Both the position numbers and the translations under genes were made by a program. From the NCBI GenBank assembly GCA_023457355.1, contig JAEWLW010000012.1:1-64000 (forward strand): a DNA stretch of 64,000 bases. Direction: 5' to 3'. This DNA comes from Bacillota bacterium (lineage in GTDB: Bacteria; Bacillota; Clostridia; Oscillospirales; Ruminococcaceae). This document shows, in pieces, positions 26,145 to 34,729 of this stretch. The notes beneath the pieces were generated by a model that ran no database searches, was not told the origin of the DNA, and was given only the letters and a program-made list of their open reading frames with translations. Numbering within the stretch: position 1 is the stretch's first letter; each line of letters starts with the position of its first letter.

Positions 26145-28618
26145 TTTAAAAACTCAACATATCCCATATCGCCGTTAATGCGAATCCGGTCCCCGTCTTT
26201 GATGTGCTTTGTCGCGTCAATCACGCCGACAACGGCAGGCAAGCCATATTCACGCGTGATAACCGCACCATGGGTGGCCATTCCGCCCACTTCTGTCACC
26301 AGCCCGCTGATGGACATAAAGGCCGGCGTCCAGCTGGGGTCGGTAAATTTTGTCACAAGGATGTCGCCCTTTTCTATTTTTTGCGCATCTCTGATGTCGA
26401 GGACGACCCGCGCCCGCCCTTCGGCCACGCCGCTGGATACGGCGAGCCCGGGCAGAGCCCCTTCGGGAACAGGGCGCCGGTACTGGCCTTCCACCACCTC
26501 ACCGTCGGAAAAAGCAAGGCGCGGTGGGGTCAGCGCGGCATATTTTTCATAGTCCGCGCGAAGCGCATCAATTTTGGTGTAATCGGGCTCATATTTCCCG
26601 GCAAACAGATCGGCGAGCTCCGGCAGGCGCAGATAGTAGACATCTTCGATGTGCCTGAGCTTCCCCGTGCGGACAAGCTTTTCGGCCTCTTGCATAATGG
26701 CCTGCTTATACACCCAATACCGCTTCATCCAGTAATACTTCGGCGATTCTCGCAAGCCTGAAAAGTTGCGGTAAAAGGATAGCTGCCTGGCCAGCTTTTT
26801 GGCCTTTCGCGCGCCCCATTTTTGTCTGGCGGCCGAAACAAGCGCCTCTACCGCCGCTTCGCTTTCCTGTTTTCCCTGCTCGAATTTTTGCTCGACATGG
26901 CCTTTGGGCAGCTTGATATCAGCCAGCACAGTCGGGATAATTTTCGACGGCTGCTCGGCAAACCGCGGTTTTGCAATGTCAATTTCTCCGGGGCAGCGCA
27001 TGCCGTACCGGGAGAAAAACGCTTCAAAGGCCTTTGCGGTTTCACCGCCGCCCTGCCGTTTCCTCAGTTCGTCAAGGCTAAATAAATCGCCCGACATTTC
27101 AAGATAGTGCACAACGTCCGGAAAATCCCGTGCCGCATCCGCAATGCGGCTGACGTAAAACCCCATTTCAGAGGTGACATTGCCTTTGATAGATTTTGAC
27201 ACGTCGACGCTGACATTGTCCCGTCCAAGCAGAATCTTCCCCGCTTTATCAATCGGCTTTGTGAGTAAGAAAGCCATAATCAGCGGTCCAAAGCCCTCCG
27301 GGTCGAACATGCTTTTCATCAAATTGTCGGTGTCGTTGATAATATAGGTCATCACCGCCCCGCCGCTCAGCCTTGAAATCTCCTTTTTTGTTTTATCAAT
27401 TAAGACTTCCATACGGCGGTCATAGCGGTCAATGACGGACGGATCGTTCTTTCTATAGATATTTAATCCCACCAAAAAGCCCTTGCTGATACCTTTTGGC
27501 ATGGCAAAGTCACTTTTCTGCCCTTTGGGTATGGACTGAATATAGTCTTTTCTTGCCAAGACCTGATTGAAAGCGCTGTTCATCAGTTCGTCGGAATTAG
27601 ACAGCTTTTGCCGCACCAATGCTTTACCAACCGAACTGTTCAGATTGTGCGTAATCTCCATATACGGCCGCCCGCCGATTGCCGTAACCTTCACGGTTTT
27701 TGACATCAGTTCCCAAAGAGACATTCCAAGCGGCAGCATCACGTCGGTCATCATTTGCAGATGCCCAACGGAAATGAAACAGCGTTTGAATCCGTCCGGT
27801 GAGGGCGGGCAGGGAAAAAGCGTGGTGATGGCGCGGGATTGCACGATATAAAATCGCCCGCCGTCAAAGCACCATTCAATATCCTGCGGGCAGCCGTATT
27901 CATGCTCAATCTCTTTCCCGATCCTAGCAAGGGTGGTTATCTGCGCTTCGGTCAAACAGGGGGTGCCGCCGCTCTTTTGCTTTATGCCGTCCTTAACCGT
28001 CCATGTGACAGGCGTCTTGCGCCCGGATACCAACGCCTCACCCAAACCTTCCACCGCTTCAATCGCCATTGTTAAGCGGTCGGAGGTCATGGGGTCGGCA
28101 GTGAACAGAACCCCCGCCACCTTGGCATCCACCATTTTTTGCACAACCACTGCCATTTGGACTTCGCTTTCGTCAAACCTGTTCCTCGCACGGTAAGAAA
28201 TCGCCCGCTCGTTATACAAAGAGGCAAAGCAGTCCATCACCGCTTTTTCGACGGCTTCAAGGCCAGAAACGTTCAAATAGGTGTCCTGTTGGCCGGCGAA
28301 GGATGCATCCGGCAAGTCCTCAGCCGTGGCGGAGGAACGAACGGCGACCGACACATTGCCGCCCATGGCCGCATAAGCGGATTGAATCTGCTCCTTTGCC
28401 TCGTCGGGCAAAGTCAGTTCGGCGACGGCGCGTTTCACATCGCCGTGGGCACCGTTTACCGCAGGAAGAATATATTTTTTAAAAAATTCGGTTGTGATGA
28501 TAAACCCACCGGGAACGTTCGCCGAGGGCAGCCGGGACAGTCTTGCGAGGCTGGCGCCCTTACCGCCCGACATTGAAAGCGAAGCTGCCGCCTGATCGTG
28601 AATTTTAAGGATATACAT
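26141..28618 (-). CDS. Rifampin-phosphotransferase-like PEP-synthase-family enzyme
   Basis: 825 residues. The N-terminal ATP-grasp domain (about 1-315) has SGGKGASLARLSR, VAVRSSATAEDLP, SFAGQQDTYLNV and FYIVQSRAITTL. A long middle domain follows without the PEP-binding barrel, and the C-terminal swivel domain has the phosphohistidine motif GGMATHGAVITREYG. Size and layout fit Rph/YvkC proteins rather than true PEP synthase. Rph enzymes transfer the beta-phosphate of ATP to rifamycins. Coupling to TetR and an efflux pump supports a drug or toxin response; the substrate is not proven. Confidence 0.8.
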   Translation of the reverse strand: MYILKIHDQAAASLSMSGGKGASLARLSRLPSANVPGGFIITTEFFKKYILPAVNGAHGDVKRAVAELTLPDEAKEQIQSAYAAMGGNVSVAVRSSATAEDLPDASFAGQQDTYLNVSGLEAVEKAVMDCFASLYNERAISYRARNRFDESEVQMAVVVQKMVDAKVAGVLFTADPMTSDRLTMAIEAVEGLGEALVSGRKTPVTWTVKDGIKQKSGGTPCLTEAQITTLARIGKEIEHEYGCPQDIEWCFDGGRFYIVQSRAITTLFPCPPSPDGFKRCFISVGHLQMMTDVMLPLGMSLWELMSKTVKVTAIGGRPYMEITHNLNSSVGKALVRQKLSNSDELMNSAFNQVLARKDYIQSIPKGQKSDFAMPKGISKGFLVGLNIYRKNDPSVIDRYDRRMEVLIDKTKKEISRLSGGAVMTYIINDTDNLMKSMFDPEGFGPLIMAFLLTKPIDKAGKILLGRDNVSVDVSKSIKGNVTSEMGFYVSRIADAARDFPDVVHYLEMSGDLFSLDELRKRQGGGETAKAFEAFFSRYGMRCPGEIDIAKPRFAEQPSKIIPTVLADIKLPKGHVEQKFEQGKQESEAAVEALVSAARQKWGARKAKKLARQLSFYRNFSGLRESPKYYWMKRYWVYKQAIMQEAEKLVRTGKLRHIEDVYYLRLPELADLFAGKYEPDYTKIDALRADYEKYAALTPPRLAFSDGEVVEGQYRRPVPEGALPGLAVSSGVAEGRARVVLDIRDAQKIEKGDILVTKFTDPSWTPAFMSISGLVTEVGGMATHGAVITREYGLPAVVGVIDATKHIKDGDRIRINGDMGYVEFLK

Positions 28619-29229
28619 TATAGATACTCCTCCCGATACAGATTATTTTTTAACATAAGCATCATTTTCTTGAATTCTTCCGATACATTGCCGAAATCGG
28701 ATTTCCCCCCGGATACCTCATAGGCGTATCCTTCCGCCATAAGAAAAATGAGACGTATAAACGCTTTAATATCCACGCCCTCTTTAAACTTCTTCATGTC
28801 CCCCTCTCTGACAACGAGGCCATACGTAAATTCCTGGGCGTTGGGCCTGATCATATTGGTAATTTCCGCAACTTCGCTATCCGTTTCCATAAACATACTG
28901 ACGACAAATTGTGACAGATACGGGGACTTTTCCAGTATTCCCATTTTCATTTCAGATGCCACAATAATGCGCTCGAACAGGTCGTCATAGGAATCAATTT
29001 TGTCGCGTTTATAACCTTCCATCAGCACGTTCCTGGCGTATTGCGTAAGAAACATATAAAATTCCTTTTTCGTTCCAAAATAATGAAACAGCATTGGTTT
29101 CGATACGCCGCTATTTTGGGCAATGTCTTTCATGGACGCTTTTTTATAGCCATATTTTCCAAAGCACTTTAAAGCTGCGTCAATAATGGGCAGTTGCTTT
29201 TCTTTGGGCAGCTCTTTGAATTTTTCCAT
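28618..29229 (-). CDS. TetR-family transcriptional regulator
   Basis: 203 residues. The N-terminal HTH, about 10-55, reads AALKCFGKYGYKKASMKDIAQNSGVSKPMLFHYF, split here only by its length, and the rest is a helical ligand domain. Its stop and the next gene's ATG share one base (TAATG), so it heads a five-gene operon: regulator, phosphotransferase-like enzyme, ATPase, two permeases. Its own promoter carries two palindromes (29251-29307), a clear autoregulation layout. Confidence 0.9.
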   Translation of the reverse strand: MEKFKELPKEKQLPIIDAALKCFGKYGYKKASMKDIAQNSGVSKPMLFHYFGTKKEFYMFLTQYARNVLMEGYKRDKIDSYDDLFERIIVASEMKMGILEKSPYLSQFVVSMFMETDSEVAEITNMIRPNAQEFTYGLVVREGDMKKFKEGVDIKAFIRLIFLMAEGYAYEVSGGKSDFGNVSEEFKKMMLMLKNNLYREEYL

Positions 29230-29250
29230 TTGCGCACCTTCTAAAAATAT

Positions 29251-29307
29251 TATTGACCGATTCGGTTTATAGCGTCAGTATAGCATGATAAACCGAATCG
29301 GTCAATA
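29251..29307. promoter_or_regulatory. Doubled TetR operator
   Basis: Two 20-bp arms, 29251-29270 and 29288-29307, are perfect inverted copies around 17 bases. Each arm holds its own palindrome, ACCGATTCGGT (centre 29261) and ACCGAATCGGT (centre 29297). The centres are 36 bp apart. The arrangement would let two TetR dimers cover the promoter between them. Confidence 0.85.
29277..29305 (-). promoter_or_regulatory. Sigma-A promoter of the TetR operon
   Basis: On the - strand TTGACC (29305-29300) and TATACT (29282-29277) with a 17-base spacer. The -35 box lies inside one operator and the start point falls at the other, so repression by TetR is direct. Confidence 0.8.
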
Positions 29308-29458
29308 TGAAGATTTTTGTCATTACAATGGATATCCGTAGGATTCAAAACACTTCCATGCTCAAGCGAAAATGCGGCTGAAAGCTTTTTTGATAAGCGG
29401 CCAAACGATATTTATCCCATAGCCCGGCAGCGTTATGCGGTCTAAATATAGAAAAATA

Positions 29459-29486
29459 CCCACAAACCCGCTCAAAGGCTTGTGGG
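29459..29486 (-). terminator. Terminator after the UxaA-type operon
   Basis: CCCACAA and TTGTGGG pair with added inner pairing; on the - strand the stem is followed by TATTTTTC. The rest of 29310-29634 shows no gene. Confidence 0.7.
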
Positions 29487-29634
29487 CATCTTTGCAGAAC
29501 ATCTTCCGACACAGATTAAAAACTACAGCGATATTTTGATTAATTGGGTGCGACTTGGTCGGGCGATGCGCCAAAAGGGTAATCACCTTTCCTGTAAGTA
29601 GTTTATGTGGATGCCGCTGTCTCCCGGAAATACG

Positions 29635-30867
29635 TCAGCACTCCTGCTTTTGCCGCCGAAGCTCTGCCGGATCTTTGCGATGATAGCCGTGCCGTCTGGC
29701 GACGCAGAACAGTTCGGTGCCGCCAAAGCGTTCGGCCGCGGTTTGTTCACCGCTGGCTATTCTGATAACAAGATCGAGCAATTCTTTTCCTGCCTGTTCG
29801 ATACTTAATTCACCGCTGATAATTTTGCTGGCGTCATAATCGAAGCATTCGGTCATATGGCTGTACGTTTTATAGTTGCCGGTAACCTTCAAGACCGGTA
29901 CCAGCGGATGCCCTGTGGCATGTCCCCTCCCGGTGGTAAAAGCGACAATCTGTGAACCGCAGCCAATCATGCCGGTGACAACTTCGCCGTCCTGACTTTC
30001 GTAATTCATTAAAAACAGGCCCTTTTTGCCGTTCTGTGGCACAAGCGCATATTCCAAAACATCCACAAACGGCGAGGTGCCCGATTTATGGATTCCGCCG
30101 AGCGCCTTTTCTACAATGCTGCTGACACCGCCGTCAAAATTGCCGCGGCTAATCAAGTGATTGCGGTTTGCGGGTAGAGAAAAATCCAGCCCGCCCCGCA
30201 AAACATCTTCAATTTCGTATATGGCATTATATATTTTTTCGGCAACCGCCGCGTTTACCGCACGCTTTGCCAAATATTTTTCAGTGCCAAGCAACTCATT
30301 GAGTTCGCTGAGAATAGCGCTGCCGCCCGCCCGGATAACGCTGTCAACCATTTCGCCAACAGCGGGGTTTGCGGCCAATCCGCTTGTGGCGTCGGTTCCG
30401 CCACATTTGGTGGCGATCATCAACTCGCCAAGGTCACAGGGAACCCGGGTCTGTTTAGCCAGAATTTCTGCAAAGTTTTTGCCGCATTCAACGGCTTTTT
30501 CAATGGTGTTGGTAATGCCGCCCTCTTCCTGAATAACAAATTTGGCAACTGGCTTGCCGGTTGCCCTGACGGCATCATACAGTTCCTGCGGGTCAAACCG
30601 TTCACAGCCCAGGCCCAAAACGATAACGGCGCCCGCGTTTGGGTGACATCCCATAGACTTCAGCGTGCGCGCGGTGAGCTCCAGATCGAGGCCGACTTGT
30701 GAGCATCCGACACAATGCGTCATGGCAACGGCCCCCGGAATGGCGGCTGCAATTTTTTCTGCTGTTGTGTTTGCACAAAAGACAGAAGGAATGATTGCTA
30801 AATGATTTCTTGTGCCCACAGAACCGTCGGCACGGCGATACCCCATAAATACTTGACTCAAGCGCAT
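29635..30867 (-). CDS. UxaA/GarD-family dehydratase, large subunit
   Basis: About 410 residues from the ATG at 30867 (AAGGAG close upstream). It matches the catalytic part of altronate/galactarate dehydratases: GYRRADGSVGTRNHLAIIPSV, MTHCVGCSQVGLD, ATKCGGTDATSG and GCGSQIVAFTTGRG. These iron-dependent lyases remove water from sugar acids to give 2-keto-3-deoxy acids. The N-terminal SAF domain is a separate gene (30884), as in many Firmicutes. It sits downstream of a TTT transporter, so the imported acid is probably a hydroxy or sugar acid. Confidence 0.88.
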   Translation of the reverse strand: MRLSQVFMGYRRADGSVGTRNHLAIIPSVFCANTTAEKIAAAIPGAVAMTHCVGCSQVGLDLELTARTLKSMGCHPNAGAVIVLGLGCERFDPQELYDAVRATGKPVAKFVIQEEGGITNTIEKAVECGKNFAEILAKQTRVPCDLGELMIATKCGGTDATSGLAANPAVGEMVDSVIRAGGSAILSELNELLGTEKYLAKRAVNAAVAEKIYNAIYEIEDVLRGGLDFSLPANRNHLISRGNFDGGVSSIVEKALGGIHKSGTSPFVDVLEYALVPQNGKKGLFLMNYESQDGEVVTGMIGCGSQIVAFTTGRGHATGHPLVPVLKVTGNYKTYSHMTECFDYDASKIISGELSIEQAGKELLDLVIRIASGEQTAAERFGGTELFCVARRHGYHRKDPAELRRQKQEC

Positions 30868-30883
30868 CTGCTCCTTCCAAAAA

Positions 30884-31156
30884 TTATTTCTTGCCGCGGT
30901 CACAGCCCATATTGTGGTTATGAATCCATGTGCCCTTTTTAACATCTTCAAGCATATAGCCGATTTCCTCGCCGTATTTAATGACCGGCTCATCCTTTTT
31001 CAGGTCACGTATGCAAACCTTATGTGCAAATTCGATATCTTCCAACAGAACCACAATGTCTCCGGTGGCAGTGGCGACGGTGTCGCCTTTTTTTGCGTCC
31101 TCAAGAACACAGGCGACGGAATCTTCCGGCTTAATCATGAGGCTTTTTCGCTGCAT
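30884..31156 (-). CDS. UxaA-family dehydratase, small (SAF-domain) subunit
   Basis: 90 residues, the stand-alone SAF domain of altronate-type dehydratases: DSVACVLEDAKKGDTVATA, then EFAHKVCIRDLKKDEPVIKYGEEIG-type segments ending in WIHNHNMGCDRG. The His residues of HKVC and HNHN are typical of the family. It is directly upstream of the catalytic subunit gene (16-base gap) and probably forms one enzyme with it. Confidence 0.88.
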   Translation of the reverse strand: MQRKSLMIKPEDSVACVLEDAKKGDTVATATGDIVVLLEDIEFAHKVCIRDLKKDEPVIKYGEEIGYMLEDVKKGTWIHNHNMGCDRGKK

Positions 31157-31228
31157 GATAAAAACTCCTTTTTGCCTTTGCGGCGCCGATTATGATGGTC
31201 GGCGCCGCCTTGGGCCATTTATAGTGGT

Positions 31229-32278
31229 TTATTGATTCATCGTTTCGGTATAGGGCTCCATCTCCGCCCAGACATCGTTCATCGTGCCAAGTGCCTGATC
31301 ATAGGGAACAAATTGGGGCGTGACACAATAGGTGCCGGAGACGGCATCGCGGTATTCCTGGTTATCCTGAATTTTGGCCACGACGTCGGAAAGCTTCTGA
31401 CATATAGCGGGGTCCGTTCCTTTGGGCAGCCCAAAGAAATAGGCGCGGGCAGCGGCGCAATCATAGCCAAGCTCCCTGGCAGTGGGAACATCAGGAAAAA
31501 ATTCGCTGCGCCGCTCGCCATAGGTCATCAAAGGAATGAGGCTGCCGTCGTTGACATACTGTTTGAATACGCCGTAGCTGTTGATGCCGGAATTCACCTG
31601 ATCGCCCAGCAATGCGGGAATCATAGCAGCTGCACCGCCTGCGTCAACGGGGTTCACTTTGATACCGGCCGCATCCTGAAGCAGACATAGCGTGTAATAA
31701 GAAAAGCCGGAAATAGTGACGGCACAGGAATATTTGTCGGGCTCCGCCTTGGAGTTTGCAACAAATTCGTCAAGGGTTTTAACGCCCAGCGAAGCAGGCA
31801 CAACCAGCGTGTTGGTGTCATCGATTTCGCCGATGCAGGCAATTTCAAAGCTGTTCTGGTCAAGGTCCGATACACCCAGCATTTTGTTGGCGTAAAGGTT
31901 ACCGGTGTGGTAAAACAGAATGGTATAGCCATCGGGTGCAGCGCTCGCTACCGACTGGGCGCCAACAGTTCCGCCCGCGCCTTCGGTATTAACAACGGTG
32001 ACCGTGGTGCCCAATTCCTGCTCTAAGTACTTGGCGTAAAGGCGCGCATAATAGTCGGTATCGCCGCCGGCTTTAAACGGAACAACCAGCGAGATGCCAC
32101 GGGTAGGCCAAGCCGTTTCCGGCGACTGCGCTTCAGAGCCGGGCGTTGCAGCAGCTGAAGGTGATGCCGTGGCTGCTTCAGAAAGCGAGGGCGCAACACT
32201 GCCGGACTGTCCGCTGCATCCCGCGGCAATAGCCAGTACAAGCATCGCTGTCAGCGTGAGAGAAATAACTTTTTTCAT
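31229..32278 (-). CDS. tctC: TctC-family substrate-binding lipoprotein (second set)
   Basis: About 349 residues; of two ATGs (32284, 32278) the inner one has better spacing from AGGAGG. Signal peptide and lipobox (LAIAAGC), then the TctC signature WPTRGISLVVPFKAGGDTDYY. A solute receptor for carboxylates. The gene order here is tctB, tctA, tctC, then the dehydratase subunits, unlike the C-B-A order of the first set, so the two systems are not a recent local duplication. Confidence 0.9.
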   Translation of the reverse strand: MKKVISLTLTAMLVLAIAAGCSGQSGSVAPSLSEAATASPSAAATPGSEAQSPETAWPTRGISLVVPFKAGGDTDYYARLYAKYLEQELGTTVTVVNTEGAGGTVGAQSVASAAPDGYTILFYHTGNLYANKMLGVSDLDQNSFEIACIGEIDDTNTLVVPASLGVKTLDEFVANSKAEPDKYSCAVTISGFSYYTLCLLQDAAGIKVNPVDAGGAAAMIPALLGDQVNSGINSYGVFKQYVNDGSLIPLMTYGERRSEFFPDVPTARELGYDCAAARAYFFGLPKGTDPAICQKLSDVVAKIQDNQEYRDAVSGTYCVTPQFVPYDQALGTMNDVWAEMEPYTETMNQ

Positions 32279-32322
32279 ATTCATTATCCTCCTTTTTATT
32301 TAACCCCTGTCAGGGGTTCGGA

Positions 32323-33846
32323 TCATGTTGTGGCTTGCGTATCCTTCTGCGTCCGCTTGTTCTTTACGGTATGCTTATAGATAATGTAGATAACCGAAAA
32401 TACGGCAATGGCAAGAAATGTGCCCGAAATTGGCCGGGTGATAAAAGGCAGCCAGCTCCCCTTGGAATTCATCAGTGCGCGGCGCATGTAGGTTTCAACC
32501 GTGGAGCCAAGCACAAAACCCATTATCAGTGGCGCAACGGGCATTTTAAGTCTTAGAAAAATGTAGCCAATAATGCCGAAGGCAATGACGATATATGTAT
32601 CGAACACGCGGTTATTCAGGCCGAATGCGCCCACAATGCAAAGCACAAAGATGATCGGCAGCAGAATATATTTAGGAAGCTTCAGCAACTTGACAAACAC
32701 ACGCAGCCCAAAGAATTCCTCAAACAGCATGACGAAATTGGAAAGCAACATAGCGATGAATATGCCGTAAATCAAAACCGGCTGTTCTTTAAACATCAAG
32801 GGGCCGGGCTGAACGCCGTGGATCATCAGGCCGCCGAGCAACATGGCTGTAGCCATATCGCCGGGAATGCCCAGCGTCAGCAACGGTATCATCGCGCCGC
32901 CGACAGAGGCGTTGTTCGCTGTCTCGGTGGCAACAATGCCGTCGATTATACCGGTTCCGAACTTTTCGGGATACCTTGATTGATTCTGCGCAACGGTATA
33001 GGCCAGCAGGTTGGAGGTTGAGCCGCCAAGGCCGGGCAAAATGCCAATACCAAGGCCGATAAGCGCGCTTCTGAGTGCATTAAATCCCTGTCCGAGGCCC
33101 TCTTTTAGCGAAAACCCAAATCCTTTGATGCCCTTAATGCTGACTTTAACGACCTGCGCCTTCTGGCCTAAGCATATCGTGCTTGCAGTCGACATGATCT
33201 CGCTTAAGGCAAACATACCAATCAAAACAGGCAGAATATCCAGGCCCGCGCTCAGTTGCATGCTACCGAAGTTAAAGCGCGGCGCAGCATCTATCGGCGC
33301 CATGCCGACGGTAGCCAGCAACAACCCGAAGAAGCCGGAAAGCAGGCCCTTGACCATGGAGCCGCTTGAGAGCGATGCAATCATGGTCAGGCTGAAGACA
33401 GCGATTGCAAAATACTCAAAATCCCCGAATTTCAGCGCGAGCTGAGCAAGATTCGGCGCTATAACAATCAAAGCTAAAATACTGAACAGCGTGCCCAAAA
33501 AGGAGAAAAAAACACTTACGCCCAACGCCTTGACTGCCTCGCCCTTTTGAGTCATGGGATACCCGTCAAAGCAGGTGGCAACCGAAGAAGGTGTCCCGGG
33601 CATTTTAAGTAATATAGCGGAAATCAGACCACCGGAAACACCGCCGATATAAACTGAAACCAGCAGCGTCATGCCCATGAGGGGCGACATGCCAAACGAA
33701 ACCGGCAGAAACAACGCAATGGCCATTGTCGCGCTTAAGCCCGGTATGGAGCCGAAAACAATACCCGCACCGGTGCCCAATAGAAGAATCAATACGCCCT
33801 GGAGATTGCAGATGGCTGCGGCACCCGCTGCAAAAGATGCGATCAT
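32323..33846 (-). CDS. tctA: TctA-family large membrane subunit (second set)
   Basis: 507 residues with the TctA family marks GAGIVFGSIPGLSATMAIAL, VYIGGVSGGLISAILLKMPG and the second-half repeat GIGILPGLGGSTSNLLA. It forms the permease with the TctB gene 15 bases upstream and the lipoprotein downstream. The first-half motif is SIPGLS instead of the LPGLGP found in the set at 3035, consistent with a different substrate. Confidence 0.92.
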   Translation of the reverse strand: MIASFAAGAAAICNLQGVLILLLGTGAGIVFGSIPGLSATMAIALFLPVSFGMSPLMGMTLLVSVYIGGVSGGLISAILLKMPGTPSSVATCFDGYPMTQKGEAVKALGVSVFFSFLGTLFSILALIVIAPNLAQLALKFGDFEYFAIAVFSLTMIASLSSGSMVKGLLSGFFGLLLATVGMAPIDAAPRFNFGSMQLSAGLDILPVLIGMFALSEIMSTASTICLGQKAQVVKVSIKGIKGFGFSLKEGLGQGFNALRSALIGLGIGILPGLGGSTSNLLAYTVAQNQSRYPEKFGTGIIDGIVATETANNASVGGAMIPLLTLGIPGDMATAMLLGGLMIHGVQPGPLMFKEQPVLIYGIFIAMLLSNFVMLFEEFFGLRVFVKLLKLPKYILLPIIFVLCIVGAFGLNNRVFDTYIVIAFGIIGYIFLRLKMPVAPLIMGFVLGSTVETYMRRALMNSKGSWLPFITRPISGTFLAIAVFSVIYIIYKHTVKNKRTQKDTQATT

Positions 33847-33861
33847 AATTAGAAGCCCTCC

Positions 33862-34353
33862 TTACAAAATCCCGGTCAATATTCCGTTTGGAAGCATGAG
33901 CCGCAAGCCCTTATAGAACAAAAGATAGATTGCGATAACGGAAATGACAGATACGATGAAAAATAAGACCGGCTTGCGCTCTTCCTTGGGGGCGAGCACA
34001 CACATTTGTGCAAACAGATATGCAATTGAGCTGATGACAAAACCCAGTGGCTGAAACAGGATAACATAGACCAAAGCGCAGCCCAATGTGCAAATTACTC
34101 TGTTGATGTCGGAGGCTTGTTCCATCTGAACGCTTTCCTGCTGCAGCGGCCGCTTTTTAATGTCGATATAAGCACAATACAACTGACAGACCGTAAGAAT
34201 CCCCATGCCAATTGAAATAATAAGCGGCAGAAATGCGGAATTTACAGGAGAAATTTTTGTGCGCTTAATGATGGGGATTTGGCTTGAATACACCACAGTG
34301 ACCAACAGAAAAAAGAACCCTGTCATCAGTTCTTTGTTCTTAATCAATTTCAT
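33862..34353 (-). CDS. tctB: TctB-family small membrane subunit (second set)
   Basis: About 163 residues from the ATG at 34353 (GAGGAG upstream). Four hydrophobic segments at about 8-25, 38-58, 83-100 and 118-150 fit TctB. It is the first gene of the transporter/dehydratase operon, divergent from the PrpR-like regulator. Confidence 0.82.
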   Translation of the reverse strand: MKLIKNKELMTGFFFLLVTVVYSSQIPIIKRTKISPVNSAFLPLIISIGMGILTVCQLYCAYIDIKKRPLQQESVQMEQASDINRVICTLGCALVYVILFQPLGFVISSIAYLFAQMCVLAPKEERKPVLFFIVSVISVIAIYLLFYKGLRLMLPNGILTGIL

Positions 34354-34669
34354 GTTGCTCCTCCTCAGCTTCTTCCTTCTCTTTTCAGACTGCATTCGGT
34401 TACAGCACCGCTAATACTGTTCCTTTCACTTTCCCCCTTTCAAAATATTTTGGAAATCAGAATGTGGTGGGTACCGTCATACAGGCAATCATGACGTTTT
34501 TCAGTTTCAAAACACCCATAGTATGGATACATTGTCGCCTGAAAAAAGACACATTGATTGTTAACTGTTAAACTATCGCTGCTGATAGTATATCGGCTTT
34601 GTGTATTGTTTTTCAACAGTTAGTTTCACCAGTTGTGTGTTATTTTGAAACATTATTGGTAATTCTCTA

Positions 34670-34698
34670 TTGATATATTTCCAATTAAGCGGTACAAT
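34670..34698 (+). promoter_or_regulatory. Sigma-A promoter of the PrpR-like gene
   Basis: TTGATA (34670-34675) and TACAAT (34693-34698), spacer 17, about 30 bases before the TTG start. The 34354-34729 divergent region also holds a CTATC/GATAG dyad near 34573-34590; no -24/-12 element was found on the - strand side. Confidence 0.7.
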
Positions 34699-34729
34699 GT
34701 CAATATAAATCACTAGTGAGGTGACAGCA

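Noticed and set aside
32323..33846. Recent duplication of the first TctABC set
   Set aside because: Gene order and TctA signature motifs differ from the set at 1451-4543.
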